A DNA stretch of 64,000 nt from Acanthosepion pharaonis (GCA_903632075.3 CAHIKZ030005642.1:430501-494500); one strand, 5' to 3'; positions 1 through 12,447 are shown, counted from the first letter of the stretch. Program-made: numbers and translations. Notes: a model not told the origin generated them from the letters alone.

Positions 1-540
1 ATCATTTTTGAAGGAGTTTCTTTTTTTTTCAAGATTGTCCTTTATATGCCAGGAAGTACGGTATTCTATAGATCACATGACAAGGGATTTTCTGACCAAT
101 TACATTTAATTAATGAAGATCTGTTCAGAATTCCCATTTTGTTACAAAAAAAAAGACAAAATCCCAAACATTGATCACAGGTAACTGACATCAATCTCAA
201 AAAATTAGCTGTTTATTTATATATGAGGTTAGGTGAACTTAAAATAGTAATAGGATTTAAAGTAAGCGTCTATACAAGGGAGAGATAATTAGGAAAATCA
301 ATTAAGGAACTCAGGTGGAAACAGAAGATAAAAAGCAACATCACATGTGTTGCTAAGTAATGGTATTTGCTTGTAAAAGACAGAAGTAAAGATGACGAAA
401 AGCGGGAAAATGAGGAGAAGTAGTTCATTTGCTGAGGGAACATCAAAGAAATGATGCAAAGAGAATGGTAAAAAGTGGAGAAACATTGGCTGCTTTCTGG
501 TTGCCATGGAAATAAATTGGCGTGTTATCAGTTGCAGTGT
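1..540. other. AT-rich stretch without a recognisable gene
   Basis: No conserved protein, RNA gene or repeat with clear borders is visible. The short open frames here are low in complexity and match no family I recognise. Confidence 0.5.
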
Positions 541-1600
541 CTAAAGTGTCTGAAGCAAAACACATAAAATGAAAAGAAAGATATAAAATAAAAAAAAGGA
601 ATGAAATCATATAAATGAATGAAAAAGAAGATATTTGACTCAGGGAGAATGAAAAAAATGAAAGAGAAAATAAAATAAATGAAAACGAAGATATTTGACT
701 CAGAGAAAGTGAAAAAAATGAAAGAGAAAATAAAATGAATGAAAAAGAAGATATTTGACTTAGGGAGAGTCAAAAAATGAAAGAAAAAAATAAAATGAAT
801 GAAAAAATTATTTGACAAAAAGAAATTGCAATCAAATAAATAAAAATAAAATAAGAAATAAATAAAATAAAAGATAATATAACTAAAAGATGAATATAAA
901 TATAAATAAAAAATAATAAATGAAATAAATACAATAAAATGAATAAAAAATAGTTAATAAAATAAAATAAAAAATGCTGAAAGAAAAGAAAAAATTATAC
1001 AGATGAAAAAAAAAAGAAGATATTGGAATAAAAGATGGAATTATGCAGATGAACGAAAAAGATATTTTATTAAAAGATGGTGAAAGAAAAGAAAAACTGA
1101 ACTCAAACAAATAAATAAAAAAAGAAGACATTTATTTGAATAAACAATGACAAAATAAAAGCAAGAAAAAATGAAAAATATATAAATTAAAAGAAAAGAA
1201 TATTTGATGAAAAAAATGGTGACAAAAAAGGAAACAAAAATGTGAAATTGTAGAAATGAATGTAAAAGAAGATGTGAAGAAAATATATTGAAGGAAAAAA
1301 GAATTAAATTATACGAATAATTGAAAAAGATTTTTATTTAAAAGATTAAGGAAGAAATTGTGCAGAATAAGAAATAAAGAAATGAAATTTTACAAATCTA
1401 TAAAAAATATTAAATTAAAATATGGAGAAAGAAAAAAGACAGACACAAATAAAGACAATATTTCGTTAAAAGATGGTTGAAGAAAAGTCAGAGAAAATCA
1501 AATGATGCAAATTAAAGGAGGAGAAAATTTGATTAAAATATGGAGCAAGAAAACAAATAATTACTAAATGAATGAAAAAAAATTAATTAAATAATCAAAT
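541..1600. repeat. A-rich purine-strand low-complexity tract with a 60-bp tandem repeat
   Basis: The plus strand is dominated by A and G (AAATAAA, GAAAGA, AGAAGAT words). Between about 601 and 820 a unit of exactly 60 bp recurs three and a half times; each copy contains GAAGATATTTGACT. Further on the order decays into irregular A-rich sequence. Minus-strand open frames rich in F, I and S are consequences of this composition and are not genes. Confidence 0.75.
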
Positions 1601-3372
1601 TAAATTTGATTAATGTTAATTTTTATCCCTCTGTATTAATAATATTACTTCTCTTTCCACTGCAGTTTTTTCAGGGCCTCTCAATTGCAGTATCCTTATT
1701 GTTAATTTCATTCATAGTTGTTTTCTGTTGCCATACCAGGATATAGCAGCATAACTACGAAATTCAAACAAATTCAAATTCAGGGATCAAAGTCACCTTC
1801 AATGGCAGGATAAATGTTTTGAACAGCAAATATAGTCACAGAGTAATAAAGATTAAATTAATTTTTATATGAAAAATTTTTTATATGAAAAATTTTTATG
1901 AAATTTATATGAAATTTATATATGAATTTATAGTACTAAATTATTTTTATATTGAAATATAAACTTTTTATATGAAATATTTACATTAAATTTTTATGGA
2001 ATTTATATAAAAAAATTTTTAAATGAAAAAAATTTTATATGAAAAAATTTTTATATGAAAAAAAGACATTTGATTAAATAATCAAATTAAATAATAATAA
2101 TGAGAAAGAGCGATAACAGTGGATTTGAGAAGTCTAATTTCTTGAAAAACTGTTTTAGGAAAAAGATTTTATAAATTTCAACCAACAGTAACACTAACTG
2201 TTCAGCAATTAAATGCCAAATGTTTCCTGTATGGAAGCAGCTAATCTCATTATTAATATGTTCTATGTATAATATTTTAAGTGACTGAATTTTAGGATCT
2301 ACTAGCAGACATACCCAGCTGGTTGATCAGAAAAAAAGCATTCAATTAGAATGGAGCAAAAACAGTATCATGTTTAGACTAACTGAGTCTATTTTCTTCA
2401 ATTACTTTAAGGTACTTTCATTAGAAACATTTTGAATTAATGCAATTACTGATATAACAGATGTAGTCTGTATTTATTCAATTGAAGTTAGCCGAGGACA
2501 TGAATGGGTAAAACAGGCAACATGAAGACCCACTTCAGACCACAATTATTTTGGAGTTTTTGAAATTCAATTTTTCAATGTGCTACCAGGGATGTAAAAG
2601 AGGATACATTTATAAAGAAATTGTTAAGTTTGATGAAAATTGGTTGAAGGATCAACAAAAAATAAGAAAGAAACCAGTAAAAATCGCCATTTTTTGCTAT
2701 TTGCACGGGTTTTCACTATATGGGTGGATTCAATTATCAAGTTAAATGACTGTTAAACAATCAACTTATTGTTGGCTACAATTGAGTGAAGTTTGTATTA
2801 GATTGCTTGAAAATTGAGGGAGTTTTTAGTCTAAAATTTGTGTTGAAATCGATTTGTGCTGAAATTGATTTTTTGTTTTTCATGGTTTTTTGCTAAATGT
2901 AGTGACATAGAAATGAAAATGAGGTATTGTTGAGCTAGTCATGATGTAAGTAACCTATATACCGCGTTTGAATGAAATCGAAGGAAAAAATTTAAATTTA
3001 CTGATTTTTGATCAGCTTTATCAATTATTGATTTTTAAAAAAATATTGATTTTTTTATTCTAAGAACCTATCTCTTACATTGTACAATGTATTTGCCAAG
3101 TATGGTCAAAATTGGTTGGATAGATCTCAAGTGAAAAGGTATCAGACAGACAGACACAGACATCCTCAGTTTTATATATATATAGATATACATATTCTGA
3201 AAAGTGACATTTCAGTGCATCTCTCTATATAATTCAGGCTATGGATTGTAAATTTTAAGATTTTTATGTTAAAAGTGAAAATGGAGGAAAGTGACATACA
3301 CTTGAATCATTTAAGGCTCTTTTATTTTTGGTAAGGGAAAAACACTTTACAAACAGCAAAAAAATAGATAAA
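1601..3372. other. Non-coding AT-rich spacer
   Basis: No gene seen. Around 1860-2070 the motif TATATGAAAAATTTT recurs irregularly. A 64-codon open frame at 2551-2745 resembles nothing I know. The stretch 3100-3180, with a repeated CAGACAGACAGA word followed by short TATA, looks like the 3' end of a dispersed repeat, but I cannot name it. Confidence 0.4.
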
Positions 3373-3863
3373 TGTGAGGATTTTATTTTCAAACAAGTAT
3401 TTATAAACAAAAGTAAAAATGTTACTTTTCAAAATTTTTTTAATTCAAGAAACATTCATAAATATTCATCAGGTTAAATGAAGATTCGAAGTAAATTATG
3501 GAAGATGTCAAGTTACATAATTTAATGTCTAATAATTTTTTTTTTTTCAAAGTCAACATGTATGACTATAAAAATGTTGAAAAATTCAAAGAAAATAGTT
3601 AAATTCATAACCTCCTGTTATAAATGTATGTATTATATATTTTAATATATAATACATACATTTATCCCGTGCTAAGATAATTTAAATATTAATTGCATAA
3701 AAAAATTGAACAACATCATTTACATCACTTAGCATCCTCCATAATTTACCTGGACTTTTCAGTTAACTTGATGAATATTTATGTGCATTACTTAAATTTA
3801 AAAATTTTAAACATTTTTAGTTTTGTTTATAATAAATATTTGTTGCAAATAAAATCCTTACAC
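3373..3863. repeat. Foldback (long inverted repeat) element
   Basis: Two arms of roughly 240 bp are inverted around a centre near 3643. The centre is a near-perfect palindrome (TGTATGTATTATATAT, a short middle, then its complement). The outer arms match imperfectly: for example GATTTTATTT...CATAAATATTCATCAGGTTAA on the left and its reverse complement ending near 3860 on the right. Such structures fit a foldback/MITE-type DNA transposon or a hairpin duplication. No coding capacity. It abuts the mariner element by about 10 bp. Confidence 0.65.
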
Positions 3864-3872
3864 TTGCCTTGA

Positions 3873-5139
3873 TACAAGGGTTGTTCAAAAAGCTTCACCC
3901 AGGAGTTGGAGAAACAAGACAGTTTTTTCACTATTTATTAATATAGTTCCCTTTGACATCAATTCACTTGGTCCAACAATGCTTAAACATTGCAATCCCA
4001 TCATTGAAGAAGGTGGTGTCATGGTCCTCCAAAAACTCCTCCACTGCACATTATTGTTTCCAAAATGGTGACTACACAGGTGAGATTTGAGTTTAGAAAA
4101 CAGGAAGAAGTCAGATCGAGCTAAGTCTGATGAGTAAAGAGGATGGAGTATTATTTCAAAGCCACAGTTTGGGTGCATTATCCTGGAGCAAGAACAAACC
4201 TATCCTTAATTTCCATCTGCATTTCAACTTAATTGCTTCCTTCACTTGTCTTAATTATGATGCATAGTAATGTTCATTAATAATTTCCCAGGGAGGCTGT
4301 CATGACTAGACCTTCAGAATCCAAAATAAAAATCACCTTGCCAACAGATGTTGCCTGCTTGAACTTCTTCGGGGGTTGAGAACTAAATTGTTTCCACTGT
4401 TTGCTTTGAATCTTTGATTCAAGTTCAAGGTGACAAGCCCAGATTTCATTTTGAGTTTCTAATCTGCTGTAGAAATTCTCAGGGTACGCCTGGAAGTGAG
4501 TCAAAAGTGTCCTGGAAATGTTGACAATTTTCAGCTTCTGCTTTGTTGTCAGCATTCTTAGGACCCATCTTCCAGACAGCTTGCTCATCCCCAAGATCCC
4601 AGTTAAAACAGTATGGACCGAATCAGAACTAATGCTTATGGACTTAGCTAACTGCTGGACAGTAAGACATCTGTCATCCAAAACCATATTGTAAATGCCA
4701 TCAACTTGTTCATTAGTGGTTGAGGTTTTTGGATGACTTGACTGAGGGTCATCTTTTTTGCTGTCACTGTCCTACTTGAATTCCTCACAGTTACATAGGA
4801 AGGAGAGTCCTCAGCAAGTATCTGTACTATGACCTCATGGGTGTCATACCTTTCTCTTGCAGATACTTTATGACTGCTTGGGCCTCTGTTTTGTCCATTT
4901 TTGGATTTGCCACACACCTCTCAACTTTGTATGGGCCCTACCTGCACAGTAATTAAAACATAAATCTGAATTAGTTTTTCTGGTTTTATAAGAAGTGGTA
5001 GTGTGTTGCTACAACAAAAATGTCAGCAATAAATGACCCGATAGTTTGATAGGCTGTAAAACAAAACAAACTAATAAAACTGTTCAGTTATGGCTCTTCT
5101 ATCTGGGTGAGGCTTAGAACTTTTTGAACGACCATCGTA
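3873..5139 (-). mobile_element. Mariner-like DNA transposon, decayed but with both ends present
   Basis: The element is about 1.27 kb, the usual size for mariner. The left end starts TACAAGGGTTGTTCAAAAAG. The right end, read inward on the minus strand, starts TACGATGGTCGTTCAAAAAG, so the two terminal inverted repeats match at most positions and both begin with the TA expected of a Tc1/mariner target site. Both ends also carry a nearby CACCCAG. Between them lies a broken transposase frame on the minus strand. It is probably a fossil that moved by cut-and-paste and no longer encodes an active enzyme. Confidence 0.88.
3885..4917 (-). pseudogene. Mariner transposase pseudogene
   Basis: Three minus-strand frames together resemble a mariner (SETMAR-like) transposase. 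The N-terminal helix-turn-helix part reads ...LTVQQLAKSISISSDSVHTVL (residues 8-28 of the 4277-4687 frame), followed by LGMSKLSGRWVLRMLT. The catalytic region shows NEIW where DE(T/S)W is expected, so the first catalytic Asp is Asn. An LLQDNAP block near 4190 keeps the second Asp and ARSDFFLF near 4100 keeps the third. The spacing between the second and third Asp is shorter than the mariner 34 residues, which suggests a small deletion. Frameshifts near 4680 and 4260 and stops also break it. The family call is firm; loss of function is clear from the changes seen. Confidence 0.88.
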
Positions 5140-5610
5140 AAGTTCTTTAGAAGATGAAATGCATTGACTAAGATAAGTTATCCTTTCTCTTTATTCATAA
5201 ATAAATTTTGGAAATTTATCTGTAAGTAATTAATTCTTGGTTATCAAGCATTAACAAGCAGAGTTCTATGCATTTTTAATAGCAATTCAGTTCCTCCTTT
5301 ACTTAGAATAGTGCTACATTCTGATAGGTCTATTTTTAAATAAAAAATCTTAAATCAAAAATGACATTATTTTGACATTCTCCTTCAAGGTCATAGCATT
5401 TCTCTTATTTTTTTTATTTTAAATATGGACAGATGTTCATTTGGTAGATATCATGAGGACATTAAAAGCAACAACATGGAAAAAATCATGAAATATAAAG
5501 TTAAATACAGAGGGATGTTAATTCTGGCAATTTTTCTAGTGAGACTTGAGGGTCAAGTGGATGTTACTATCTTATTGCAGCAACAAGAGAAATATAATAC
5601 AGCTTTGCTA

Positions 5611-7566
5611 GTTCTCCACAGTATCACATGACAAGGAAGACACCATTCAGCACTACTGGGTCTGCTCACTATCACTTGACCAGGAAGACAGCATTCAGCA
5701 CTACTGAGTCTCCACAGTATCACATGACAAGGAAGGCACCATTCAGCACTACTGGGTATGCACAGTATTACGTGACCAGGAAGACACCATTCAGCACTAC
5801 TGGGTCTGCAAAGTATCACTTGATCAGGAAGACACCATTCAGCACTACTGGGCCTGCTCAGTATCACTTGACCAGGAAGGCACCATTCAGCACTACTGGG
5901 CCTGCTCAGTATCACTTGACCAGGAAGGCACCATTCAGCACTACTGGGTCTGCTCAGTATCACTTGACCAGGAAGGCACCATTCATCACTACTGGGTCTG
6001 CTCAGTATCACTTGACCAGGAAGGCACCATTCAGCACTACTGATCATTATCACTTGACCAGGAAGGCACCATTCAGCACTACTGAGTCTGCTCATTATCA
6101 CTTGACCAGGAAGGCACCATTCAGCACTACTGGGTCTGCTCAGTATCACTTGACCAGGAAGGCACCATTCAGCACTTACTGGGTCTGCTCAGTATCACTT
6201 GACCAGGAAGGCACCATTCAGGAAGGCACATACTGCACTACTTGGTCTGCTCAGTATCACTTGACCAGGAAGGCACCATTCAGCACTACTGGGTCTCAGT
6301 ATCACTTGACCAGGAAGGCACCATTCAGCACTACTGGTCTGCTCAGTATCACTTGACCAGGAAGGCACCATTCAGCACCATTACTGGGTCTGCTCAGTAT
6401 CACTTGACCAGGAAGCACTACCATTATCACTTGACCAGGAAGGCACCATTCAGCACTACTGGGTCTGCTCAGTATCACTTGACCAGGAAGGCACCATTCA
6501 GCACTACTGGGTCTGCTCAGTATCACTTGACCAGGAAGGCACCATTCAGCACTACTGAGTGGGTCTGCACCATTATCTACTGGGTCTTCAGTACCGGACC
6601 AGAAAGGCACCAGGAAGGCACCATTCAGCACTACTGGGTCTGCTCATTATCACTTGACCAGGAAGGCACCATTCAGCACTACTGGGTCTGCTCAGTATCA
6701 CTTGACCAGGAAGGCACCATTCAGCACTACTGGGTCTGCTCAGTATCACTTGACCAGGAAGGCACCATTCAGCACTACTGGGTCTGCTCATTATCACTTG
6801 ACCAGGAAGGCACCATTCACTGGGTCTGCTCAGTATACTTGACCAGGAAGGGTCTGCTCAGTATCACTTGACCAGGAAGGCACCATTCAGCACTACTGGG
6901 TCTGCTCATTATCATTGACCAGGAAGGCACCATTCACTGGGTCTGCTCGGTATCACTTGACCAGGAAGGCACCATTCAGGCACTACTGGGTCTGCTCAGT
7001 ATCACTTGACCAGGAAGGCACCATTCACCATCAGCACTACTGGGTCTGCTCAGTATCACTTGACCAGGAAGGCACCATTCAGCACTACTGGGTCTGCTCA
7101 GTATCACTTGACCAGGAAGGCACCATTCAGCACTACTGGGTCTGCTCAGTATCACTTGACCAGGAAGGCACCATTCAGCACTACTGGGTCTGCACCATTC
7201 AGTATCTGCTCAGTATCACTTGACCAGGAAGGCACCATTCTGGGTCTGCTCAGCACCAGGAACTGGGTCTGCTCAGTATCACTTGACCAGAAAGGCACCA
7301 TTCAGCACTACTGGGTCTGCTCAGTATCACTTGACCAGGAAGGCACCATTCAGCACTACTGGGTCTGCTCAGTATCACTTGACCAGGAAGGCACCATTCA
7401 GCACTACTGGGTCTGCTCAGTATCACTTGACCAGGAAGGCACCATTCAGCACTACTGGGTCTGCTCAGTATCACTTGACCAGGAAGACACCATTTGGCAC
7501 TACTGGGTCTGCTCAGTATCACTTGACCAGGAAGGCACCATTCAGCACTACTGGGTCTGCACAGTA
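5611..7566. repeat. 48-bp minisatellite, about forty units
   Basis: The unit contains ATCACTTGACCAGGAAGGC, then ACCATTCAGCACTACTGGG, then TCTGCTCAGT, in total 48 bp. The copies are highly similar through most of the array. Flanking units near 5611-5840 are more diverged (ACAAGGAAGACACC variants), and units between 6170 and 6650 and near 6800-7260 carry insertions and deletions. Because 48 is a multiple of three, a unit reads open in two plus frames (TRKAPFSTTGSAQYHL and SLDQEGTIQHYWVCSV) and one minus frame (SSAEWCLPGQVILSRP). The indels shift frame repeatedly, so coding is unlikely. Confidence 0.95.
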
Positions 7567-7972
7567 TTGCTTATTCATGAAGAAATAATTTTAAAGTTGA
7601 ATAGTTATCATTATAGCAGCTTTGTAAAGCTGACAAATCATAAATCACACTAAGGAAGGAGGATCTGTGTTCGTATATTTTTCAAATTTGTTTACTTTTT
7701 TCTCACAATTATTTTATCTGATTTTATTTTATCTCCAGTATTCATTGCAGAAACATTCAATAATGAAGTAGCTACAAACAAAACATGAATTTGCATTTAC
7801 AATAGCTCCTAATAGTATTAGTGATGCTACATGACAAAGCAACTTCCTTGCAACACCAATATTATTTTGGTTACTAAAGCCACTATTGACCAAGAGTTTT
7901 TCAGTACTAATTCTACTGCTACTGCTTTCAGCACTATTTATTCTATATCACCTTTTGGTTAAAAAAATTATT

Positions 7973-8378
7973 TTTTACATTATTTACATTACTTGGATTG
8001 TTAGCCTCATCTTCATTGCCATATTCACAACATTTCAGCTGTTGTATGCTTTGGCCTTCATCAAGTGATTGCAATTTTGAACCAAACCCATTATTTCATC
8101 CACCAGGGTAGATTGTTCTACTTCCACATGCCATGTCACTTCTGGATGTCTCAGCTCTCCAAGTTTTTTGGTTCACCACTGCTGCAGCCAGGTATTGAAC
8201 TCACAACTCTTTGGGTGTAGTCATAATAAAGGATTTGGTTCAAAATTCCAATCACTTGAAGAATGCCAATGCATACAATGGTGAAAACGTTGTGAATATG
8301 GTAGTAAAGATGAGGGTAACAGTCTGAATAATGTAAATAATGTAAATATAATACCTCATCTCAAAGATATAGTCAGAT
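7973..8378. mobile_element. PLE-type terminal repeat (family P), two inverted partial copies in one insertion
   Basis: From 7973 to about 8222 the family-P repeat lies in minus orientation: tail first (TTATTTACATTACTTGG), then the hammerhead-like segment, then the tRNA-like box region near 8195-8222. From 8222 to 8378 a second copy of the tail runs in plus orientation and ends ATACCTCATCTCAAAGATAT. The whole is bracketed by AAAAAATTATT (7962-7972 and 8379-8389), an 11-bp apparent target duplication. This matches the arrangement of the PLE insertions near 22 kb and 28 kb. Confidence 0.7.
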
Positions 8379-8549
8379 AAAAAATTATTAGGCTAAAAAC
8401 AAGACTTTGATGTACTTATTGTTGGTTCATTTTATAGTACTCATGATATCTTGCTTTCTACAGTTTTAAATTATTCATATATTCATTGAAGATCAGAAAT
8501 TGTTTCAAAACATAGAATATTAAATAGAATAAAGAAAGTTATTTTTGCT

Positions 8550-8970
8550 TAACTTCTGCAAAAGCCACACATCAAAGTGACTAACATGACTAAGCTGGTG
8601 CAAGTGATTTATTTTCTTTACTTATACAGAAGCCACACGTCATAATAAAGCTGGTATAATTTTTTTTTTATCTATGTAGAAGCCACACATCAAAGTGATT
8701 CCCATAACCAAGCTGGTGCAAATTAAATTTTACTTATGTGGAAGGTACACAATGTGATTGCACCAAGATGGTGCAAATGAATTTTTAACTCATTGAAAGC
8801 AACACATCAAAGTGATTCCCATAAACAAGTTGGTGCAAATTATTTTTTTTACTCATGTGTAAGCCACACATCAATGTGAGTAACATAACTAATCTGGGGA
8901 AAATGATTTTTTACTCATGGTGAAACCACACATCAAAATGATTAACAAAATCAAAATGGTAAAAATTATT
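8550..8970. repeat. Diverged tandem repeat of about 60-65 bp, seven units
   Basis: Each unit has a core AAGCCACACATCAAAGTGAT, then AAGCTGGTGCAAAT, then a T-rich spacer. Copies start near 8560, 8628, 8680, 8738, 8795, 8860 and 8925 and have diverged considerably, so the array is old. No coding role is visible. Confidence 0.75.
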
Positions 8971-9469
8971 TTATTTGGATATTTTGGCTTCTGTTAGCTA
9001 TCCTCCACATCATCTGATGTTGACCAATCCTTATGTAATGTCCTGATCTGGTTGCTACAATCTCAATTGTTTTTTCCAATCAAGAAGAATCATTCAGCAA
9101 GTAATCTCCAGAATTAAACTTGACAAGCCACTTTTGATATGTTTGATAATTTACATCATCTTCTTCAAAAAGCCTGCACACATGCATCTGAGTCACATGT
9201 TTAAATTTGTTAAAATAATAATGAAAAAATATACCAAAAATGTTACCTATTTTTTTGCATTTTCAATGTTAGAAATACCAAACAAAAATACACAAATTTA
9301 ACAAAATATTTCAAGAAATGCATCTTGATATGGAATTTATTAAAATAGAATGAAAAGCTATATTAGTGCTTGAAGTTATTTAAAAACTAAATACTACTAA
9401 TGCCATCTTATGACAAAAATAGAACATACTGTTATGTCAGTCAAATAAGTAAGTAGATAAATAGGATGG

Positions 9470-9495
9470 GAAGAGCAGACGAAGGAAGGAAGGAA

Positions 9496-9530
<35 letters not shown>

Positions 9531-9780
9531 GAAGTAAGAAAGAAACAGATTGAGAAAGATAGGAAGGAAAGAAAGAAGAAAGTAATTGGATGTGAATTGA
9601 AAGAACAGACTGAGAGAGACAAATAAAGAGCAAGAGGCTGAGAGAGATAGGAAGGAAGGAAAGAAAGAAAGGAGAAACAAGATTGAGATAAATAAGAAAG
9701 GAAGGAAGAAACTGAGAGAGATATTGACAGGGAGAGGGAAGAAAAAGAAAGAGATAACAGAGGGAGAAAAAGAAAATTAT
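9470..9780. repeat. GA/GGAA purine-rich simple repeat
   Basis: The plus strand is a long polypurine tract: (GGAA)n near 9484-9500, (GA)n near 9501-9527, then irregular GGAAGGAAAGAAAG and GAGAGA runs. Overlapping minus-strand open frames rich in S, L and F are composition artefacts. Such tracts can form triplex DNA, but nothing here indicates a function. Confidence 0.9.
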
Positions 9781-10265
9781 GGAAATGCTTTAATAGTCTT
9801 TGTTTCATAACAATTCAAAGAAATAAATGAAGAAAGACACCAAAAATAAAAAGAACTAAATATTTAGAAATCGAACAATGGAAGAAATAACATTGAATTC
9901 CTAAAATAGAACAATTGTCTTTTGTTTTTAACATTGTTTTATCTTCAAAATATTCTTTTACATTCCTTATTGTTGCAAAAAAATATGGAATAATAAAAGC
10001 TTTTTCATTTTAATATCTTCAATTTGTTTTGGATTTTGATCTTTCACCATTTTTGTGTTTTTATACACTATTTCTGTTTATCCATTCTTTGGACTCCTGC
10101 AAGAATATGTTGTATATGAACTTTAGAATAAGATAAAGATATTAAGGAAAAAACTCTGTAGAATTACTTGTAGATTAGTCAAATATTGCATGTATATGTG
10201 TATTCTGTAACCTACTGTTAGGTCACTGGACAGTTTGTTGCATAATTGAATATAAATCTTCAATT

Positions 10266-10318
10266 TTGGCCTGAAGATGGCATTCAAACATGAAACAGGT
10301 TGTCGTCATTCAATCTTG
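10266..10318 (+). ncRNA. Hammerhead-like ribozyme motif (TA-associated repeat)
   Basis: The core CTGAAGA is at 10271-10277 and GAAA at 10292-10295. After GAA comes A-CA, loop GGT, TG-T, then C: a 3-bp stem III closed by the expected A15.1-U16.1 pair with C17 at the cleavage position. Stem I can form as TGGC (just upstream) with GTCA (just downstream). Stem II is weak. The motif is followed by a conserved GATATTGAGCAC segment and a (TA)n array starting near 10409. Inferred to be a PLE/retrozyme-type hammerhead remnant. Confidence 0.55.
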
Positions 10319-10404
10319 AACTCTGTGTCTACACTGCTTATATTTAGTAAAGTTCTATCCTGGATATTGAGCACCCACCTCTATAACTATAGTATACCTG
10401 AAAA

Positions 10405-10408
<4 letters not shown>

Positions 10409-10468
<60 letters not shown>
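10409..10468. repeat. (TA)n microsatellite
   Basis: About thirty uninterrupted TA dinucleotides directly follow the conserved end (TATACCTGAAAAGCA) of a hammerhead-bearing repeat unit. Confidence 0.97.
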
Positions 10469-10470
<2 letters not shown>

Positions 10471-10540
10471 CCTGTAAGTGGTAAAGATAATCCGAATAGG
10501 TCTTTTTAATATATAACATTAAAAAGATAGATCCATGAAG

Positions 10541-10700
10541 AGTGCTCAATGTATCACAATACAGTGCAATAAGATAAACATCAAAGGAAAATCTCAATAC
10601 ATCATTAAAGAGTTTGGTACTCTATTTCAGACAGACAAACTGCCTCATCAGACCTGAGTTATAAAATGATTTAAATCATCCAAATTATTAAAAGTTACAA
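10541..10700. repeat. Diverged TA-associated repeat unit
   Basis: It contains the family hallmark AGTGCTCAATGTATCACAATA (10547-10567, truncated here) and a CTCATCAGACCTGAG segment near 10644, the complement of a CTGATGA core. The rest of the ribozyme is not recognisable. Confidence 0.4.
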
Positions 10701-10887
10701 GAGGAAATGAATAGAAGATTTGACCTAGAAAAATTCTTAGAGATAAGAGGAAGGCAGAAGAAAAACAGTGTCAAACTGAATGAACAGGGCTGGTAGAGGA
10801 ATACAAAGTTACAACCAGTGAAACACATCGAAAATAAATCAAATTAATATCTTCATCATCATCTAATCTAAAAAAATTATCATCATC

Positions 10888-10889
<2 letters not shown>

Positions 10890-10931
<42 letters not shown>

Positions 10932-11637
10932 AAACAAAAAACAGTGAAAAGTGAAATATGTGTTGCACATGCACACATATCTATAGACATATACACATGT
11001 ACATAAACACATACATACATACACACATACATATAAAAACAGATATACATACACCCATATGCATATACATGGACACATATACACCTATACATACACATAT
11101 ATACACATATACATACATTTGTGTATTTAGGCAGCAATCCTTCTTTCATGCACATTTCATTGAATACGACAGACAAGGTGTTTTTATTTAGTTTTTTTCA
11201 TACAATTTCTCATGCGATCTAATAATTTTTTTATTTTCAGATGATAATTTACATAAAAACTGTCTGAATGTTCATACATGTGTATGTATGTATATAATAA
11301 ACATATGTATGTATGTTATATACATACATACACATGTACATACACATGTACATACACACGCATTCATACATCTATACATACTAGTTATTTACTTACAATA
11401 TAACATAATAACACACTTTCATCTATACATACACACACACACACATATATATATATATACATGTATACACACACATATACAACCATATATATATATATAT
11501 ATATATATACATACTTGTACACACACACACACATATATGTATGCACACACATACACGTATATATATGTGTATATGTATGTATGTGTATGTGTGTTGTATA
11601 TAATTGTTCATGCGCATATATGTATATTGATGTTTAA

Positions 11638-11671
<34 letters not shown>

Positions 11672-11738
11672 AGGATAAAGAACAAGTAGGAAACTACTTG
11701 TACTTTATCCTATCATTATTTATTCCTATCCATATTTG

Positions 11739-11807
<69 letters not shown>

Positions 11808-11809
11808 CG

Positions 11810-11865
<56 letters not shown>
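10890..11865. repeat. Cluster of TA, CATA, CA, CTAT and CT microsatellites
   Basis: Successive simple repeats: (TA)n 10890-10924, degenerate (CATA)n 10970-11120 and 11280-11370, (CA/TA)n 11430-11560, (TA)n 11641-11669, (CTAT)n 11738-11769, (CT)n 11770-11787, (TA)n 11788-11807, (CA)n 11812-11829 and (TA)n 11830-11865. Open frames rich in I, Y, H and T across this region are produced by the repeats. Confidence 0.93.
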
Positions 11866-11869
<4 letters not shown>

Positions 11870-12000
11870 TATTGTGTTCAAGCATGAAACAGACACTCAC
11901 CACTCGGTTCAGTGTTCACTCTTATATTTACACATGCTCTGTCTCTGATATTGAGCACTTTTACCCATAAATATAGCTAGCATACCTTAAAACCATTTTT
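11866..12000 (+). repeat. TA-associated repeat unit, ribozyme truncated
   Basis: Starts directly at the end of a TA array with TTCAAGCATGAAACAGAC, which corresponds to the stem II 3' side plus GAAA of the hammerhead-like motif; the CTGANGA half is missing. It then has the family segments CAGTGTTCACTCTTATATTT and GATATTGAGCACTTTTACCC. Confidence 0.5.
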
Positions 12001-12352
12001 TTTACTAGAAATATATGATTTTCTTTATCTTTCCCCATCTTTGGAGAAATAGAATAATGAAAACACTTCATCTGAGAAGTTCACACTGCAACTCATAAAA
12101 CAGTCATCCATATTTAATGGCTATCTTTGATGCACTCTAAAATGTAACCATAAAAGGCAATGTACACTGCAGTAAGTGAAAGAGGAATTTATGATTGCAA
12201 CAAGTAACCAGAAGGAGGTTGAAGCTTTCTTTGTGTTCTCTGATTCTATCGGCCACTCATGAGTGGCTCAAATGTCCAGCCATTGTCAGATGACAAAATT
12301 AATCTGCATCAAGTGAAAGAAAAGAAACATCTAAAAAGAAATATCAGTCTCT

Positions 12353-12360
12353 CTTTTCTT

Positions 12361-12447
<87 letters not shown>

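Noticed and set aside
528..1131. F/I/S-rich frames on the minus strand
   Set aside because: Products of A-rich low-complexity DNA.
5628..6356. 242-codon frame made of TRKAPFSTTGSAQYHL repeats as a repeat protein
   Set aside because: It lies wholly within a 48-bp minisatellite; indels shift the frame every few units, other frames are equally open, and there is no promoter-like context or flanking domain.
5611..7566. CRISPR array
   Set aside because: The repeats are contiguous 48-bp units without unique spacers, in a eukaryotic context.
9397..9808. Overlapping S/L/F-rich frames
   Set aside because: They translate the GA-rich polypurine tract; three frames are open at once, which is typical of simple repeats.
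10863..11689. I/Y/H/T-rich membrane-protein-like frames
   Set aside because: Translations of (TA)n, (CATA)n and (CA)n arrays.
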